A DNA stretch of 64,000 nt from Bacillus sp. NEB1478. Its GTDB lineage: Bacteria > Bacillota > Bacilli > Bacillales > Fictibacillaceae. The notes under the pieces are model-generated. The model was not told the DNA's origin, did no database searches, and saw only the letters and a list, made by a program, of their open reading frames with translations. The stretch covers positions 1,674,001-1,738,000 of the forward strand of contig NZ_CP134049.1 of assembly GCF_031582965.1 (NCBI RefSeq), written 5' to 3'. Position numbers and translations under genes: made by a program. This document shows positions 54,084 through 63,280 of the stretch, in pieces; within the stretch, counting starts at the first letter, position 1; every line of letters begins with the position of its first letter.

Positions 54084-54190
54084 TTGATAAGCTGTGAATC
54101 TCGTCGTCAGTTTCGTTTTTGCGGTACTCACGTATTGTAATACGCTCCGTTCCTCGAAAACTTCACTTCCTCGACCTTCTTGCTACTCGT
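54084..54190 (-). repeat. repeat family B, diverged single copy
   Basis: On the minus strand AGCAAGAAGGTCGAGGAAGT, then GAGTACCGCAAAAACGAAA and GACGACGAGATTCACAGCTT follow the same order and spacing as in the 122-bp array at 14999-15384. Between them the middle region is changed. No gene lies in 54075-54329. Confidence 0.75.
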
Positions 54191-54329
54191 CGCAATTCGG
54201 AGTATTCGTGCAAGTACGCTCGTTTCTGAATTAACAAAGGGTTTAGTAGTGAAGCACCGAAGCTTATCTCCAGCTTTTTTTTTGGCCTAGTTCTTGATGG
54301 TTTTGGTTTTTAAATCAACCGATAATAAA

Positions 54330-54629
54330 GATGTTGATTGAAGCGGAAGATGCGAGACTCCTCGAAAATGAAAATCATATTTTCTTCGTACGATGTAACG
54401 CTGTTGAAGTTTTCCTTATCCTGCGGGATCAGCGTGCCAGCCACTTGAGTATTCTTCTCGCAAGGCATGCGACGAGGAAGCTCGATTCATCAGAATTTTC
54501 GTGCAGACGCAGGAGTAGGATTTAATAAGCATATGCAGTGGCTCACCGCCCGCCCCACGGAAAGCGAGCATCCTGCAGCGAAGATCAACTACACTTCTTT
54601 AAATAGCAACTAAGTTTACGATAACAGCC
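54330..54629. repeat. repeat family A, copy upstream of the small membrane ORF
   Basis: GTTGATTGAAGCGGAAGATGCGAGACTCC, CTCGAAAATGAAAATC, CCGCCCGCCCCACGGAAAGCGAGCATCCTGCAGCG and the right end GATAACAGCC mark the family. The left end is decayed, so the exact limit is uncertain. Confidence 0.8.
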
Positions 54630-54721
54630 TATTTTTATATGAATTTTACAAAAAAGTAGTTCAATTTTCTTCTTTGGTGAATAGGATAGTAAAGTTGATG
54701 ATTAGAACCTAGGAGGACAAA

Positions 54722-54811
54722 ATGAGAGATTATTTAAACCGTTTCTTTGCTGTATTGTTTTTGACTCTATGTATAAGTGTATTGTTTTTGGGAGGGAAAC
54801 TTGGAGCATAA
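54722..54811 (+). CDS. small single-helix membrane peptide
   Basis: A 29-residue ORF preceded by a perfect-looking TAGGAGGACAAA. The sequence MRDYLNRFFAVLFLTLC, then a hydrophobic ISVLFLGGKLGA, gives one membrane helix across nearly its length. It lies 63 bases before hisJ. No known family was recognised. It could be a regulatory or sporulation micropeptide, or simply a chance frame with a good ribosome site. Confidence 0.5.
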   Translation: MRDYLNRFFAVLFLTLCISVLFLGGKLGA

Positions 54812-54874
54812 AAGACTTGATAGATAGCTATATTCATGTTACATATGGTAAAACGTTTTTAAAAGGAGACCAAT

Positions 54875-55687
54875 ATGCTAACAGATTATCATGCTCATCT
54901 GGAAAAAGGTACCTTGTCAATCGATTATTTAACGCAATTTGTTGAGACTGCAAGACAAAAAGGAATTAAAGAATTCGGAATCTCTGAACATGCCTATCAT
55001 TTCTATGAAACCAAAAACATCGTTTCTAAACCTTGGATGGAAGAAAGACGATATTATGCGATGAATGATTATGTACAGCTGTTCAGCAAAGCAAATGACC
55101 TAGGAATGGATGTTAGGATGTCTATCGAGATGGATTATACGCCAGGCAGTCATGATGAGATGGAAGCTTTCATTAGCAGCTATCCATTTGATTATGTCAT
55201 TGGATCTGTTCACTGGGTAGACGATTTTGGCATTGATTTGGCAGAATTCAGAAAAGAATGGGACCGCAGGGATCTATATGAGACTTACAGAGCTTATTAT
55301 GATCAGATTGTAACCCTTGCTGAATCCAATTTATTTGATATCGTTGGGCATATTGATCTTGTGAAAATTTTTAATTATGTACCAAAAGATAAAGAGTTTA
55401 TGCAGGAACAATATGAGCGTGTAACAGATGCTATCAAGAATTCCAAAACATGTGTTGAAGTTTCTTCAGCGGGTTTGAGAAAACCTGTTGGAAGATTATA
55501 TCCTGAGCCAGAGCTTTTATCTATGTGCTATAAAAAAGGAATACCAATCGTTCTTTCCTCAGATGCACATGAGCCGCATCAAGTCGGTGAAAACTACGCA
55601 GCGTCTATCAAATTAGCAAAAGAGGCAGGCTACAAATCTCTCATGACATTTAAAGAAGGCAGACGCAAAGAAGTTGAATTAGGGTAA
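54875..55687 (+). CDS. hisJ: histidinol-phosphatase, PHP family
   Basis: A 270-residue PHP phosphatase. DYHAHLEKG carries HxH, then SEHAYHF, GSVHWVDD, GHIDLVKIF and SSDAHEPHQVG complete the metal site. It makes histidinol in histidine synthesis. It is isolated from other his genes here. It starts behind AAAAGGAGACC. Confidence 0.88.
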   Translation: MLTDYHAHLEKGTLSIDYLTQFVETARQKGIKEFGISEHAYHFYETKNIVSKPWMEERRYYAMNDYVQLFSKANDLGMDVRMSIEMDYTPGSHDEMEAFISSYPFDYVIGSVHWVDDFGIDLAEFRKEWDRRDLYETYRAYYDQIVTLAESNLFDIVGHIDLVKIFNYVPKDKEFMQEQYERVTDAIKNSKTCVEVSSAGLRKPVGRLYPEPELLSMCYKKGIPIVLSSDAHEPHQVGENYAASIKLAKEAGYKSLMTFKEGRRKEVELG

Positions 55688-55736
55688 AACAAATAAAGTA
55701 TCATTAAAACAGCAAAATCAACGATAACTAGAGAAG

Positions 55737-55774
55737 AAAGGAGCTGCCACATGATGTGTAGCAGCTCCTTTTAA
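55737..55774. terminator. bidirectional terminator between hisJ and serA
   Basis: GGAGCTGC and GCAGCTCC form a perfect 8-bp stem extended by AAA/TTT, around a 13-base loop; it serves both genes. Confidence 0.85.
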
Positions 55775-55783
55775 CATTTTTAT

Positions 55784-57358
55784 TTAAAGTTCAAGAGGTT
55801 TGCAGACTATTAGATCCTCGATCCCCGCAAGTTCCTTTTGAATATCTTCTGATGGCTGGCTATCAAACGTCAGCACCATCATTGCTTCTCCTCCGGCTGT
55901 CTTTCTTCCAACGTGCATAGTTGCGATATTTATATTTCTTTGCCCTAAAAAAGCTCCTACTTTACCGATGATTCCTGGTGTATCACGATGTTCGATATAT
56001 AAAAGTGAACCTTGAGGCACAAAATCAACCGTATAGCCATTTAATCGAATGATTCGTCCTCCAAACCCTTTTACTAAAGTGGCGGAAAGTGTGAAAGTAT
56101 GGTTTTGACCGGTTACTTTTACGTGGATGATGTTTGGATAGCCAAAATCGTCTGTACCATGTTTTTCTCCGACTACAATACCTCGTTCATTTGCAGCGAT
56201 CATACTGTTCACATCATTAACTGGTCTGCCTAGTCTCGTTTGTAAAAATCCGCAAAGAAAACTGCGTGTTAATGGAGTTGTATCTGTTTCAGATAAAGTT
56301 CCTCCATAACCGATTGAAATTTCCTGAACTGGCTCCTTAAAAAATTGAGTAGTAAAGGAACCTAGGTCATTAGAAAAATCATAATAGGCGATTAGTTTTT
56401 CATACGTATCTTTTGATAAGGAAGGGAAGTTAACTGCATGTTTCAAAGGTTTGTTGAGAATAAATGATTTTATTTCATCGCTGGCCATAAATGCTACGTT
56501 CAGTTGTGCTTGAACGGTAGATGCAGCAATATGAGGGGTGACGACAACGTTCTCATGTTCAATTAATGACCGATTAACAGGTGGTTCTTGTTCAAACACG
56601 TCGAGAGCACAGCCTGCTAGGTGACCATTGTCTAAGTAATAAAGAAGAGCTTCTTCGTCAATGATGCCCCCGCGTGCACAATTAAGGATAAATGCCCCTT
56701 TTTTTGCGTTTTTCAGGTTGTCGGCATTTAAAAGTTTATGGGTATCTTTCGTTAATGGAGTATGAACTGTAATAATGTCACTTTGCTGAATGAGTGTGTT
56801 AAGATCAACAGATGTAACAGAGAGTTCTTTTTGTTTTTCAAGCGGAAAGTAAGGGTCAAAAACAAGGACGTTCATCGAAAAGCTTTTTGCCCGTTTAGCA
56901 AGTTCTGAGCCGATTCTTCCCATTCCTACTATGCCAAGTGTTTTTTGATAAAGTTCTTGCCCAGTATATTTTTTTCGGTTCCATTCTCCGGTCTTTAAAG
57001 AGTGGTTTGCTTGCGGAATATTTCTCAGCAAAGACATCATCATGGCCCATGTGTGTTCAGCGGTTGAAATCGTATTACCTTCTGGAGCGTTTACGACAAG
57101 TATCCCTTTTTTTGTGGCTGCTGCTACATCGATGTTATCAACACCTACCCCAGCACGGGCGATTATTTTCAAGCTAGGCAGCTTATCTAATACATCTTCA
57201 GTCACTTTTGTCGCACTTCGAACCATGAGGCCGTTAATTGACTCCGGTTCTTTTATTTCGTCGAGTTTTCCGAAGATCAGTTTGACTCCATCTAAATTTA
57301 CTAAAGGTTCTACGCCATCTTTCTTTATTCCATCGCATACTAAAACAGTAGTTGTCAC
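55784..57358 (-). CDS. serA: phosphoglycerate dehydrogenase
   Basis: A 524-residue enzyme that starts serine synthesis. The NAD-binding VGMGRIGSELAKRA lies near residue 145; NCARGGIIDE carries the catalytic Arg and TPHIAAST the catalytic His. A C-terminal ASB plus ACT domain (RDTPGIIGKVGAFLGQRNIN) gives feedback control by serine. The GTG start at 57358 follows AAGGGGTGG; the ORF is open 12 codons further. Confidence 0.93.
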   Translation of the reverse strand: MTTTVLVCDGIKKDGVEPLVNLDGVKLIFGKLDEIKEPESINGLMVRSATKVTEDVLDKLPSLKIIARAGVGVDNIDVAAATKKGILVVNAPEGNTISTAEHTWAMMMSLLRNIPQANHSLKTGEWNRKKYTGQELYQKTLGIVGMGRIGSELAKRAKSFSMNVLVFDPYFPLEKQKELSVTSVDLNTLIQQSDIITVHTPLTKDTHKLLNADNLKNAKKGAFILNCARGGIIDEEALLYYLDNGHLAGCALDVFEQEPPVNRSLIEHENVVVTPHIAASTVQAQLNVAFMASDEIKSFILNKPLKHAVNFPSLSKDTYEKLIAYYDFSNDLGSFTTQFFKEPVQEISIGYGGTLSETDTTPLTRSFLCGFLQTRLGRPVNDVNSMIAANERGIVVGEKHGTDDFGYPNIIHVKVTGQNHTFTLSATLVKGFGGRIIRLNGYTVDFVPQGSLLYIEHRDTPGIIGKVGAFLGQRNINIATMHVGRKTAGGEAMMVLTFDSQPSEDIQKELAGIEDLIVCKPLEL

Positions 57359-57478
57359 GTTTCCACCCCTTGTATTGTTTATAAGTAGTATCAATATTTT
57401 GATAATTTAACACATTCCTAGAGGGTGTACAACCATGTTTTTTAAGGATAGCGCTTTCATTTAAAAAAAGAAAACTAA

Positions 57479-57507
57479 TTGACAATGAGAATCATCCTTA
57501 ATAAAAT
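57479..57507 (+). promoter_or_regulatory. promoter with a Fur-like box, antisense to fer
   Basis: TTGACA (57479-57484), 17 bases and TAAAAT (57502-57507) form a sigma-A promoter on the plus strand. TGACAATGAGAATCA inside it matches the 7-1-7 Fur consensus TGATAATNATTATCA at 11 of 14, and the 19-bp Fur box at about 14 of 19. The serA and fer genes are both minus, so any transcript would be antisense to fer. Confidence 0.45.
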
Positions 57508-57510
57508 AAA

Positions 57511-57536
57511 TAAAAAACCCTCTTATAAAAAGAGGG
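57511..57536 (-). terminator. terminator of fer
   Basis: On the minus strand CCCTCTT and AAGAGGG pair across a 5-base loop and are followed by six T. Confidence 0.88.
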
Positions 57537-57547
57537 CATAATATGAA

Positions 57548-57802
<255 letters not shown>

Positions 57803-57863
57803 TTACCTCCTATGGAATTGGAAAACTGATCCGATAATACATATTTAACCATTTTTAAATAAG

Positions 57864-57900
57864 TGTGTACTAATCATATTGTAATAAGTATCAGTACACA
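57864..57900. promoter_or_regulatory. inverted repeat in the fer upstream region
   Basis: TGTGTACT (57864-57871) and AGTACACA (57893-57900) are perfect 8-bp inverted repeats 21 bases apart. They lie 68-104 bases upstream of fer. They could be an operator of fer or an unknown site; they do not match any operator I recognise. Confidence 0.4.
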
Positions 57901-58020
57901 TTTCAATAGAAAATTAGATTCCTCATCTATCTCTATATCCCAACCTCCCTTGAAATAAACCCATTGAATGAAACTCATTCTCTTAAATCCGTATAATCTG
58001 ATAAAATAGGTGATAGTGTG

Positions 58021-59091
58021 GTGATCAAAATGAATATTTGCAATACCATAATTCTGAACGTATTACGGGAAATTAACGGAAGCCGAAAATGGTCAGGTGT
58101 CTATTATATACTAACAGGTAAAAAGACATCCCAATCATTATCAGATAGCCAATGGTTCGGACTTGAACCTTATTATTCTTCTTTAAAAGGGATATCAATC
58201 GTAAATTTTCAAGAGGAACTTGAACGTTTACTACACTTAAACTGGATTGAAACAAAAGGAGAAGAAGACAAGTATTTTGTTACTGAACTTGGGGTTTCTG
58301 CATTAGAAGCTGAGAAAGAACGTTTCATTTTTTTGGAAAAGCTGAATGGGTTAAAGTATTCTTCGATTGATCGGCTTTGCTGGCAAGTTATTTCTTTATA
58401 CTGCCAGGCATTATCTAATTCTATTTATGGATTTAAAAAATATTCTCCAATTGTACGAGAAAGATTTGCGGTACAGCAAGTCAAGGAAGTTTTTCCGAAA
58501 TCTGCCCAGAATAGAGAAACGGTTGCAAAACAGCTCTTTTCTGAATTGTTTCTAGTTCTCTCAGAAGCTGATGGCGTTTCTGCAGAAGTTTTTGTAAGAA
58601 AACTATCAGGCTATGATCGCATCGGATTTACATATGAGCAAATTGCAGAAGAATTAGATCTTACTAAATTGGAATGTATGCTTCGGTTTCGTGCTGTTCT
58701 GCACCAGCTGATAAGCCTAACAGACCAGGATCCTGAATCTTTTCCAGTTTTGTTCTCTCTTATAAGTATGTTTATTGCAGCTCCGCCATTAACAAATTCT
58801 GCTTCACTTACTTATGAATTGCTGAGGAAGAAAAAATCAATTTCAGAAATTATGAGAATCAGAAGGTTAAAGATGAGTACATTGGAAGATCATCTTGTGG
58901 AAATAGCTCGTACCATTCCAAGTTTTTCAATTCAGCCGTTCATAAGCGAAGAGGAAATTAAACAGGTGGTCACTTATTTTTATACGAATAAGGAAAATAA
59001 ACTGCGTCCGATTAAAGAAGCTTTTCCTCACTTATCTTATCTGCAAATCAGGCTTGTTCTTGCCAAGGAAGGTGGAAGTAATGGAACTTGA
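58021..59091 (+). CDS. ypbB: helix-turn-helix protein YpbB
   Basis: A 356-residue YpbB-like protein. The N-terminal half is a helical, HTH-type domain ([21 protein letters not shown]), and the C-terminal half has [12 protein letters not shown] near residue 280, as in RecQ-linked proteins. Its role is not known. GTG at 58021 follows AGGTGAT; GTG at 58018 is closer. It overlaps recQ by 11 bases, so the two are probably co-translated. Confidence 0.8.
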   Translation: MIKMNICNTIILNVLREINGSRKWSGVYYILTGKKTSQSLSDSQWFGLEPYYSSLKGISIVNFQEELERLLHLNWIETKGEEDKYFVTELGVSALEAEKERFIFLEKLNGLKYSSIDRLCWQVISLYCQALSNSIYGFKKYSPIVRERFAVQQVKEVFPKSAQNRETVAKQLFSELFLVLSEADGVSAEVFVRKLSGYDRIGFTYEQIAEELDLTKLECMLRFRAVLHQLISLTDQDPESFPVLFSLISMFIAAPPLTNSASLTYELLRKKKSISEIMRIRRLKMSTLEDHLVEIARTIPSFSIQPFISEEEIKQVVTYFYTNKENKLRPIKEAFPHLSYLQIRLVLAKEGGSNGT

Positions 59092-60586
59092 AGAAGCTCT
59101 CAAACACTATTATTCTTTTGATGTATTCAGACCAGGACAGAAAGAGATTATTACTGATTTATTAAGTGGTCATGATGTATTAGGAATGCTTCCGACTGGA
59201 ACAGGTAAGACACTTATTTATCAGTTAACTGCAACTTTATTAAAAGGCAGAGCATTGATAGTTTCTCCTTTGGTATCATTGATGGAAGATCAAGTTGAAC
59301 AGTTTAAGCTTGCGGGATTTAAGAATACGATCGCTTTGAATAGTTTTCTCGATTACTCTGATAAACTATTAATCTTAAGTAGGATAGAAAACTATCAATT
59401 CGTATTTGTTAGTCCCGAAATCATTCAAAATTCTTATGTAAGGGATGTATTGTTATCCATCCAATGGTCCCTTTTTGTTGTAGATGAAGCCCATTGTATC
59501 TCGCAATGGGGCCATGAATTCCGTCCGCATTATTTGGATTTAATGAAAATGAAAGAAGAAATGGGGAATCCTGTATGTTTGGCGCTAACCGCAACAGCAA
59601 CTAAGAAAGTTCAGCAGGATATTCTGAATCATTTAGGTATGAATCAGGCGAAAATTCATGTTCACAGTGTAAACAGACCAAATATAACGCTGTTTGTTGA
59701 ATCTTTTTCAGACTTGGGAGAAAAACAAAACAGAATCATTGATCTTATTAAAAAATTAAAAGGTCCCGGAATCGTTTATACGAACACTAGAAATGCAGCA
59801 GAACATCTCGTGTCATTACTTCATGAAAACGGGATTTCCAAAGTTGCCTTTTATCATGGAGGTATGGAGCAAGAGGAGAGATTGCTCGTTCAAAAACAAT
59901 TTGTTCATTCCCAACTGGAACTGATCGTTTGTACGAACGCATTTGGTATGGGAATAAATAAATCAGATATACGATATGTTATTCATTATCAAGCCCCCTC
60001 AACGATAGAAGGATATGTGCAGGAAATTGGCAGAGCAGGCCGAGATATGAAACCTTCAGCAGCCATTATGCTTTATCACCCAGCAGACATGGATATACCG
60101 TTACATTTTATTGATAATGAACTTCCCGATATGAATCACTTAGACTATATTTTCTCAGAAGATGAGGTTTTAATTGGTTATTCACTAAAGGAAAGAATAT
60201 CTATGACTGGACTTTCTGAAACAGGTCAAAGGTTTCTGGATTACCATCTTCAAAAAGAAGGAATCTTATTTCAAAAACATCTAAATGCAGAAAAAGGTGA
60301 AATATTAAAAAAAGAACTAAATGAAAAAATTGAGAACCGAAAAATGGATAAATTATTATCACTAAGAAAAATGGACAAATGGATTAATCAAGATGCCTGC
60401 AAACGTGAAGGGTTGCTTAACTATTTTGGAGAGAATAGCAGAGTTGAAAAAGGGGACTGCTGCAGTAATTGCCGCGCCAAAATAGAAAACTTCTTTGGGA
60501 AAAATGAATTTAAAAGTGTATCATATGAAGTATGGGAAGAAGAACTTAAACGTTTATTCAGACAGGAAGTGTTACAGCAAGTATGA
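59081..60586 (+). CDS. recQ: ATP-dependent DNA helicase RecQ (short form)
   Basis: A 501-residue superfamily 2 helicase. Walker A is [33 protein letters not shown] the DEAH and aromatic loop, and then [10 protein letters not shown] and EIGRAGRD. The zinc-binding region ([16 protein letters not shown]) follows, and there is no HRDC domain, as in the shorter Bacillus RecQ. It unwinds DNA in replication repair. It overlaps ypbB at the start and ypbD at the end. Confidence 0.93.
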   Translation: MELEEALKHYYSFDVFRPGQKEIITDLLSGHDVLGMLPTGTGKTLIYQLTATLLKGRALIVSPLVSLMEDQVEQFKLAGFKNTIALNSFLDYSDKLLILSRIENYQFVFVSPEIIQNSYVRDVLLSIQWSLFVVDEAHCISQWGHEFRPHYLDLMKMKEEMGNPVCLALTATATKKVQQDILNHLGMNQAKIHVHSVNRPNITLFVESFSDLGEKQNRIIDLIKKLKGPGIVYTNTRNAAEHLVSLLHENGISKVAFYHGGMEQEERLLVQKQFVHSQLELIVCTNAFGMGINKSDIRYVIHYQAPSTIEGYVQEIGRAGRDMKPSAAIMLYHPADMDIPLHFIDNELPDMNHLDYIFSEDEVLIGYSLKERISMTGLSETGQRFLDYHLQKEGILFQKHLNAEKGEILKKELNEKIENRKMDKLLSLRKMDKWINQDACKREGLLNYFGENSRVEKGDCCSNCRAKIENFFGKNEFKSVSYEVWEEELKRLFRQEVLQQV

Positions 60587-61185
60587 GCCAGCCAGAAAAA
60601 AAGAACAGGATTGAAGAATTTACATCCAAACAATTGCTGTTAAATGTATATGTCTCACAAGGTCTATTTTTGTTAATCGCAATTGGAATTGGTTTATTTT
60701 TTAAAGTCCCATTTCCATGGACAAATGATTTTCCGATGCCTCTTTTCTATTTTATTCTTGCAGTAATGACAGGGATACTTTTACCCATATTGTCCATACA
60801 GCTTAAGAAAAAGATTTCCGATCAGTATTTTGATGACGGTGGAATTAATGAAAAAATCTTTGGACCACTTTCTTATTCTCATGTTTTTGTACTTACGATT
60901 CTTATTGCATTTGCAGAGGAGTGGCTTTTCAGAGGTGTTATTCAAAATTTAGCAGGTTTATTTATAACAAGTGTTATATTTTCGATTCTTCATGTGAGAT
61001 ATATAAAAAAACCGGTTTTATTTATTTTCGTTACATTGATCAGCTTTTGGCTGGGGCTTTTATATGAAATAAGCAATACCATTTGGATTCCTTTTTTGGC
61101 GCATTTTTTAATTGATTTCATTTCTGGCTGCTGGATCGCAGGACAATTCAAAAAAAGTTTGTCAGACAGCGTTGATGGAGTGTGA
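60583..61185 (+). CDS. ypbD: CPBP-family intramembrane protease, YpbD-like
   Basis: A 200-residue membrane protein with about six helices. The CPBP (CAAX protease-like) motifs are [15 protein letters not shown] and HFLIDF, giving the catalytic Glu-Glu and His residues. Its substrate is not known. It overlaps recQ by 4 bases, so it is coupled to it. Confidence 0.87.
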   Translation: MSQPEKKNRIEEFTSKQLLLNVYVSQGLFLLIAIGIGLFFKVPFPWTNDFPMPLFYFILAVMTGILLPILSIQLKKKISDQYFDDGGINEKIFGPLSYSHVFVLTILIAFAEEWLFRGVIQNLAGLFITSVIFSILHVRYIKKPVLFIFVTLISFWLGLLYEISNTIWIPFLAHFLIDFISGCWIAGQFKKSLSDSVDGV

Positions 61186-61191
61186 TTGAAG

Positions 61192-61503
61192 ATGGAAAAT
61201 GATCAAGCAGAACAACTGAGAAATAAGACGGCAAATTATGATGTTCTTCATACGACCTCATTACCTTCTAGAAGAGAAGTACATCAAAGAAGAAATGATC
61301 GAAAAAAGGAAGAAACAGAAGAAAAATCTAAAAATCATAAAAAATCATTTAAACCGACTTTTCTATTGACAAAGATCTTATTGGTTGCGTTCATTGCTTT
61401 AGTGGGTGTGATGGTAACTTATCAATATTGGTCCGACAAAATATTTTTACCAGTACATAGCAACATAAAAAAAGGAATAGAACAAGTAAAAATTGAACGA
61501 TGA
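61192..61503 (+). CDS. ypbE: YpbE-like membrane protein without LysM
   Basis: A 103-residue protein with a charged, lysine-rich N-terminal half (residues 1-55) and one membrane helix (about 58-77). Position and N-terminal SRREVHQRR fit B. subtilis YpbE, whose C-terminal LysM domain would follow. Here the protein ends soon after the helix, so the LysM part is missing. The ATG at 61192 is 11 bases after GGAG; a TTG at 61186 would add two residues. Confidence 0.55.
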   Translation: MENDQAEQLRNKTANYDVLHTTSLPSRREVHQRRNDRKKEETEEKSKNHKKSFKPTFLLTKILLVAFIALVGVMVTYQYWSDKIFLPVHSNIKKGIEQVKIER

Positions 61504-61505
61504 AA

Positions 61506-61538
61506 AACCGTCAGGGTAAATCTTTGACGGTTTTTTTT
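61506..61538 (+). terminator. terminator after the ypbE-like gene
   Basis: AACCGTCA and TGACGGTT pair across an 11-base region and are followed by eight T; the stem begins 3 bases after the stop. Confidence 0.88.
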
Positions 61539-61616
61539 GATAACTATGTGACATGTAACTATCTCATGCATGAACAAGCTTATTTTTGCATAGTTATTTT
61601 ACAGGAGGTTTTGCGT

Positions 61617-62069
61617 ATGAAGACAATAAATCATTGGGAGATAAAACCTTTTGTGAATGAACTGACAAGTATCGTACTGGGTCAGCTTGTGGAAAAAAAG
61701 GCAGAAAAAGAGAGATGGAAAAAAGCTTTAAATCAATGGGGTGCATCTATGATTTTTGTCGTAATTGCTACCTTTGTGTACCTATATTATTTTAGAGTGA
61801 GAACCGCTTCTTCATATGTTAATCCAGTTACATTATTGTTTGGCGATGAAATGGTCTGGATCTGTACCATATTCTTAATTTATTCTGGTTTTCAAATGAT
61901 TTGGATGAAAAAGAAATATAAAAAAGCAGATGATGATTATGAAGCGATACGGACTGATTTTATTGACAGAAATGAAGAATGGTGGAGTGATGAAAAGCAA
62001 TGGGATAAGAGGCATATTGTTTTTGAATTTATGAAGAAGCAATATAATATAAATATTTTTCATAAATAA
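61617..62069 (+). CDS. ypbF: DUF2663 (YpbF-like) membrane protein
   Basis: A 150-residue protein with two membrane helices (about 43-60 and 80-97) and an acidic C-terminal half. YpbF in B. subtilis lies in the same place. The function is not known. The ATG at 61617 follows CAGGAGG; the ORF is open much further upstream, out of the usual start. Confidence 0.8.
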   Translation: MKTINHWEIKPFVNELTSIVLGQLVEKKAEKERWKKALNQWGASMIFVVIATFVYLYYFRVRTASSYVNPVTLLFGDEMVWICTIFLIYSGFQMIWMKKKYKKADDDYEAIRTDFIDRNEEWWSDEKQWDKRHIVFEFMKKQYNINIFHK

Positions 62070-62073
62070 TGAA

Positions 62074-62292
62074 TTATGATTGACAAGGACAGCCAAAGAA
62101 AAGACTAGAATCCCTTTTAAAGTGATTACCTTGAATCACAACTGTGCTGTCACAAAATTGATCGATTCTTCCAAATGCAACAGTTTCATGTTTATCGGGG
62201 CAGTATACTTCTATAGGAAGACCAAGTCTCAGGCTGTATGATAACTCAAGGTCTGTCACGAGAGATTTATTTTTTAATTTAGTTAACGTCAT
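62074..62292 (-). CDS. hypothetical 72-residue protein
   Basis: A 72-residue protein on the minus strand, between ypbF and ypbG. It has a single domain of beta type (IEVYCPDKHETVAFGRIDQF), and ends with FFGCPCQS, a Cys-Pro-Cys that could be a redox or metal site. GGAGAGG precedes the ATG. No family was recognised. It is not in the B. subtilis order as I recall it. Confidence 0.6.
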   Translation of the reverse strand: MTLTKLKNKSLVTDLELSYSLRLGLPIEVYCPDKHETVAFGRIDQFCDSTVVIQGNHFKRDSSLFFGCPCQS

Positions 62293-62465
62293 GATGTTTC
62301 CTCTCCAATTTAAAAATATTTTTAATTAACATACTATTATCATATGTTAAATTTACAAATTTTTCAACTAATCTTTTTAAATATTCTAAAAATTTACAAG
62401 CTGTTGTTTTATTAGAACAACTTGTTTTATGGTATGATCATTTCAATCTTTTACTGGAGGAAACC

Positions 62466-63230
62466 ATGCTTTTTTTAATATTGTTTATCGTTTGTATATT
62501 TCTGCTTATCTACATGTATATAGAAGCGAATAGAAATCGTGTTAATCAAATTAATACGGAAATAAACAGATTACCGGTGTCATTTCACGATTTTAAAATA
62601 TTTTTTGTATCTGATATTCATCGGAGAATCATCCAAGATTCTGTTATTGAGAAGGCACGTGCGGCAGATATCGTTATTATTGGGGGCGATTTAGCAGAAA
62701 AAGGAGTTCCTATTGAAAGAGTTAAACATAATTTAATGAAATTAAAGAAAATCGGTCCTTCCTATTTTGTTTGGGGAAATAATGATTACGAGTTAAATAC
62801 GACTGAATTATGTGATACCATTCAAGATTGTGGTGTTAAAATAATAAAAAATGGGTGTATTTCATTGGAGCAAGGGAATGAAATAATAGATATTGCAGCG
62901 GTTGACGACCTGTCTTTGAAAAAAGATGATCTGAGGCAAGCGTTAGCCACAAGTTATTCTTCCTGCAAAATTTTAATTAGTCATAATCCTGATATAGTAA
63001 AAAAAATAAACAAAAAAGACAATATAAGTTTAGTGTTATCGGGACATACACATGGTGGACAAATCCGTCTAGGGCCATTAGGAATTGCTAAAAGAGGGGG
63101 CTGGTATGCTGGAGACAGCTGTCAACTATTTATTAGCAATGGGTATGGAACAAGACATTTGCCGTTACGTCTTGGAGCGCAGAGTGAAACGAACCTTATC
63201 ACCCTAAAACAGGTAAAAAGTTTACACTAG
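62466..63230 (+). CDS. ypbG: metallophosphoesterase, YpbG-like
   Basis: A 254-residue protein with an N-terminal membrane helix (1-20) and a calcineurin-like phosphoesterase domain. SDIHR, GGDLAE, GNNDYE, ISHNPD and GHTHGGQ are the five metal motifs in order. The substrate is unknown. It starts behind TGGAGGAAACC, just downstream of an inverted repeat (ACAAG...TTGTT/AACAACTTGT, 62396-62426). Confidence 0.87.
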   Translation: MLFLILFIVCIFLLIYMYIEANRNRVNQINTEINRLPVSFHDFKIFFVSDIHRRIIQDSVIEKARAADIVIIGGDLAEKGVPIERVKHNLMKLKKIGPSYFVWGNNDYELNTTELCDTIQDCGVKIIKNGCISLEQGNEIIDIAAVDDLSLKKDDLRQALATSYSSCKILISHNPDIVKKINKKDNISLVLSGHTHGGQIRLGPLGIAKRGGWYAGDSCQLFISNGYGTRHLPLRLGAQSETNLITLKQVKSLH

Positions 63231-63280
63231 AATGTTTTTTCATATATACTTTTCTTAACTTATCAATTGGAGGAAGTTTG

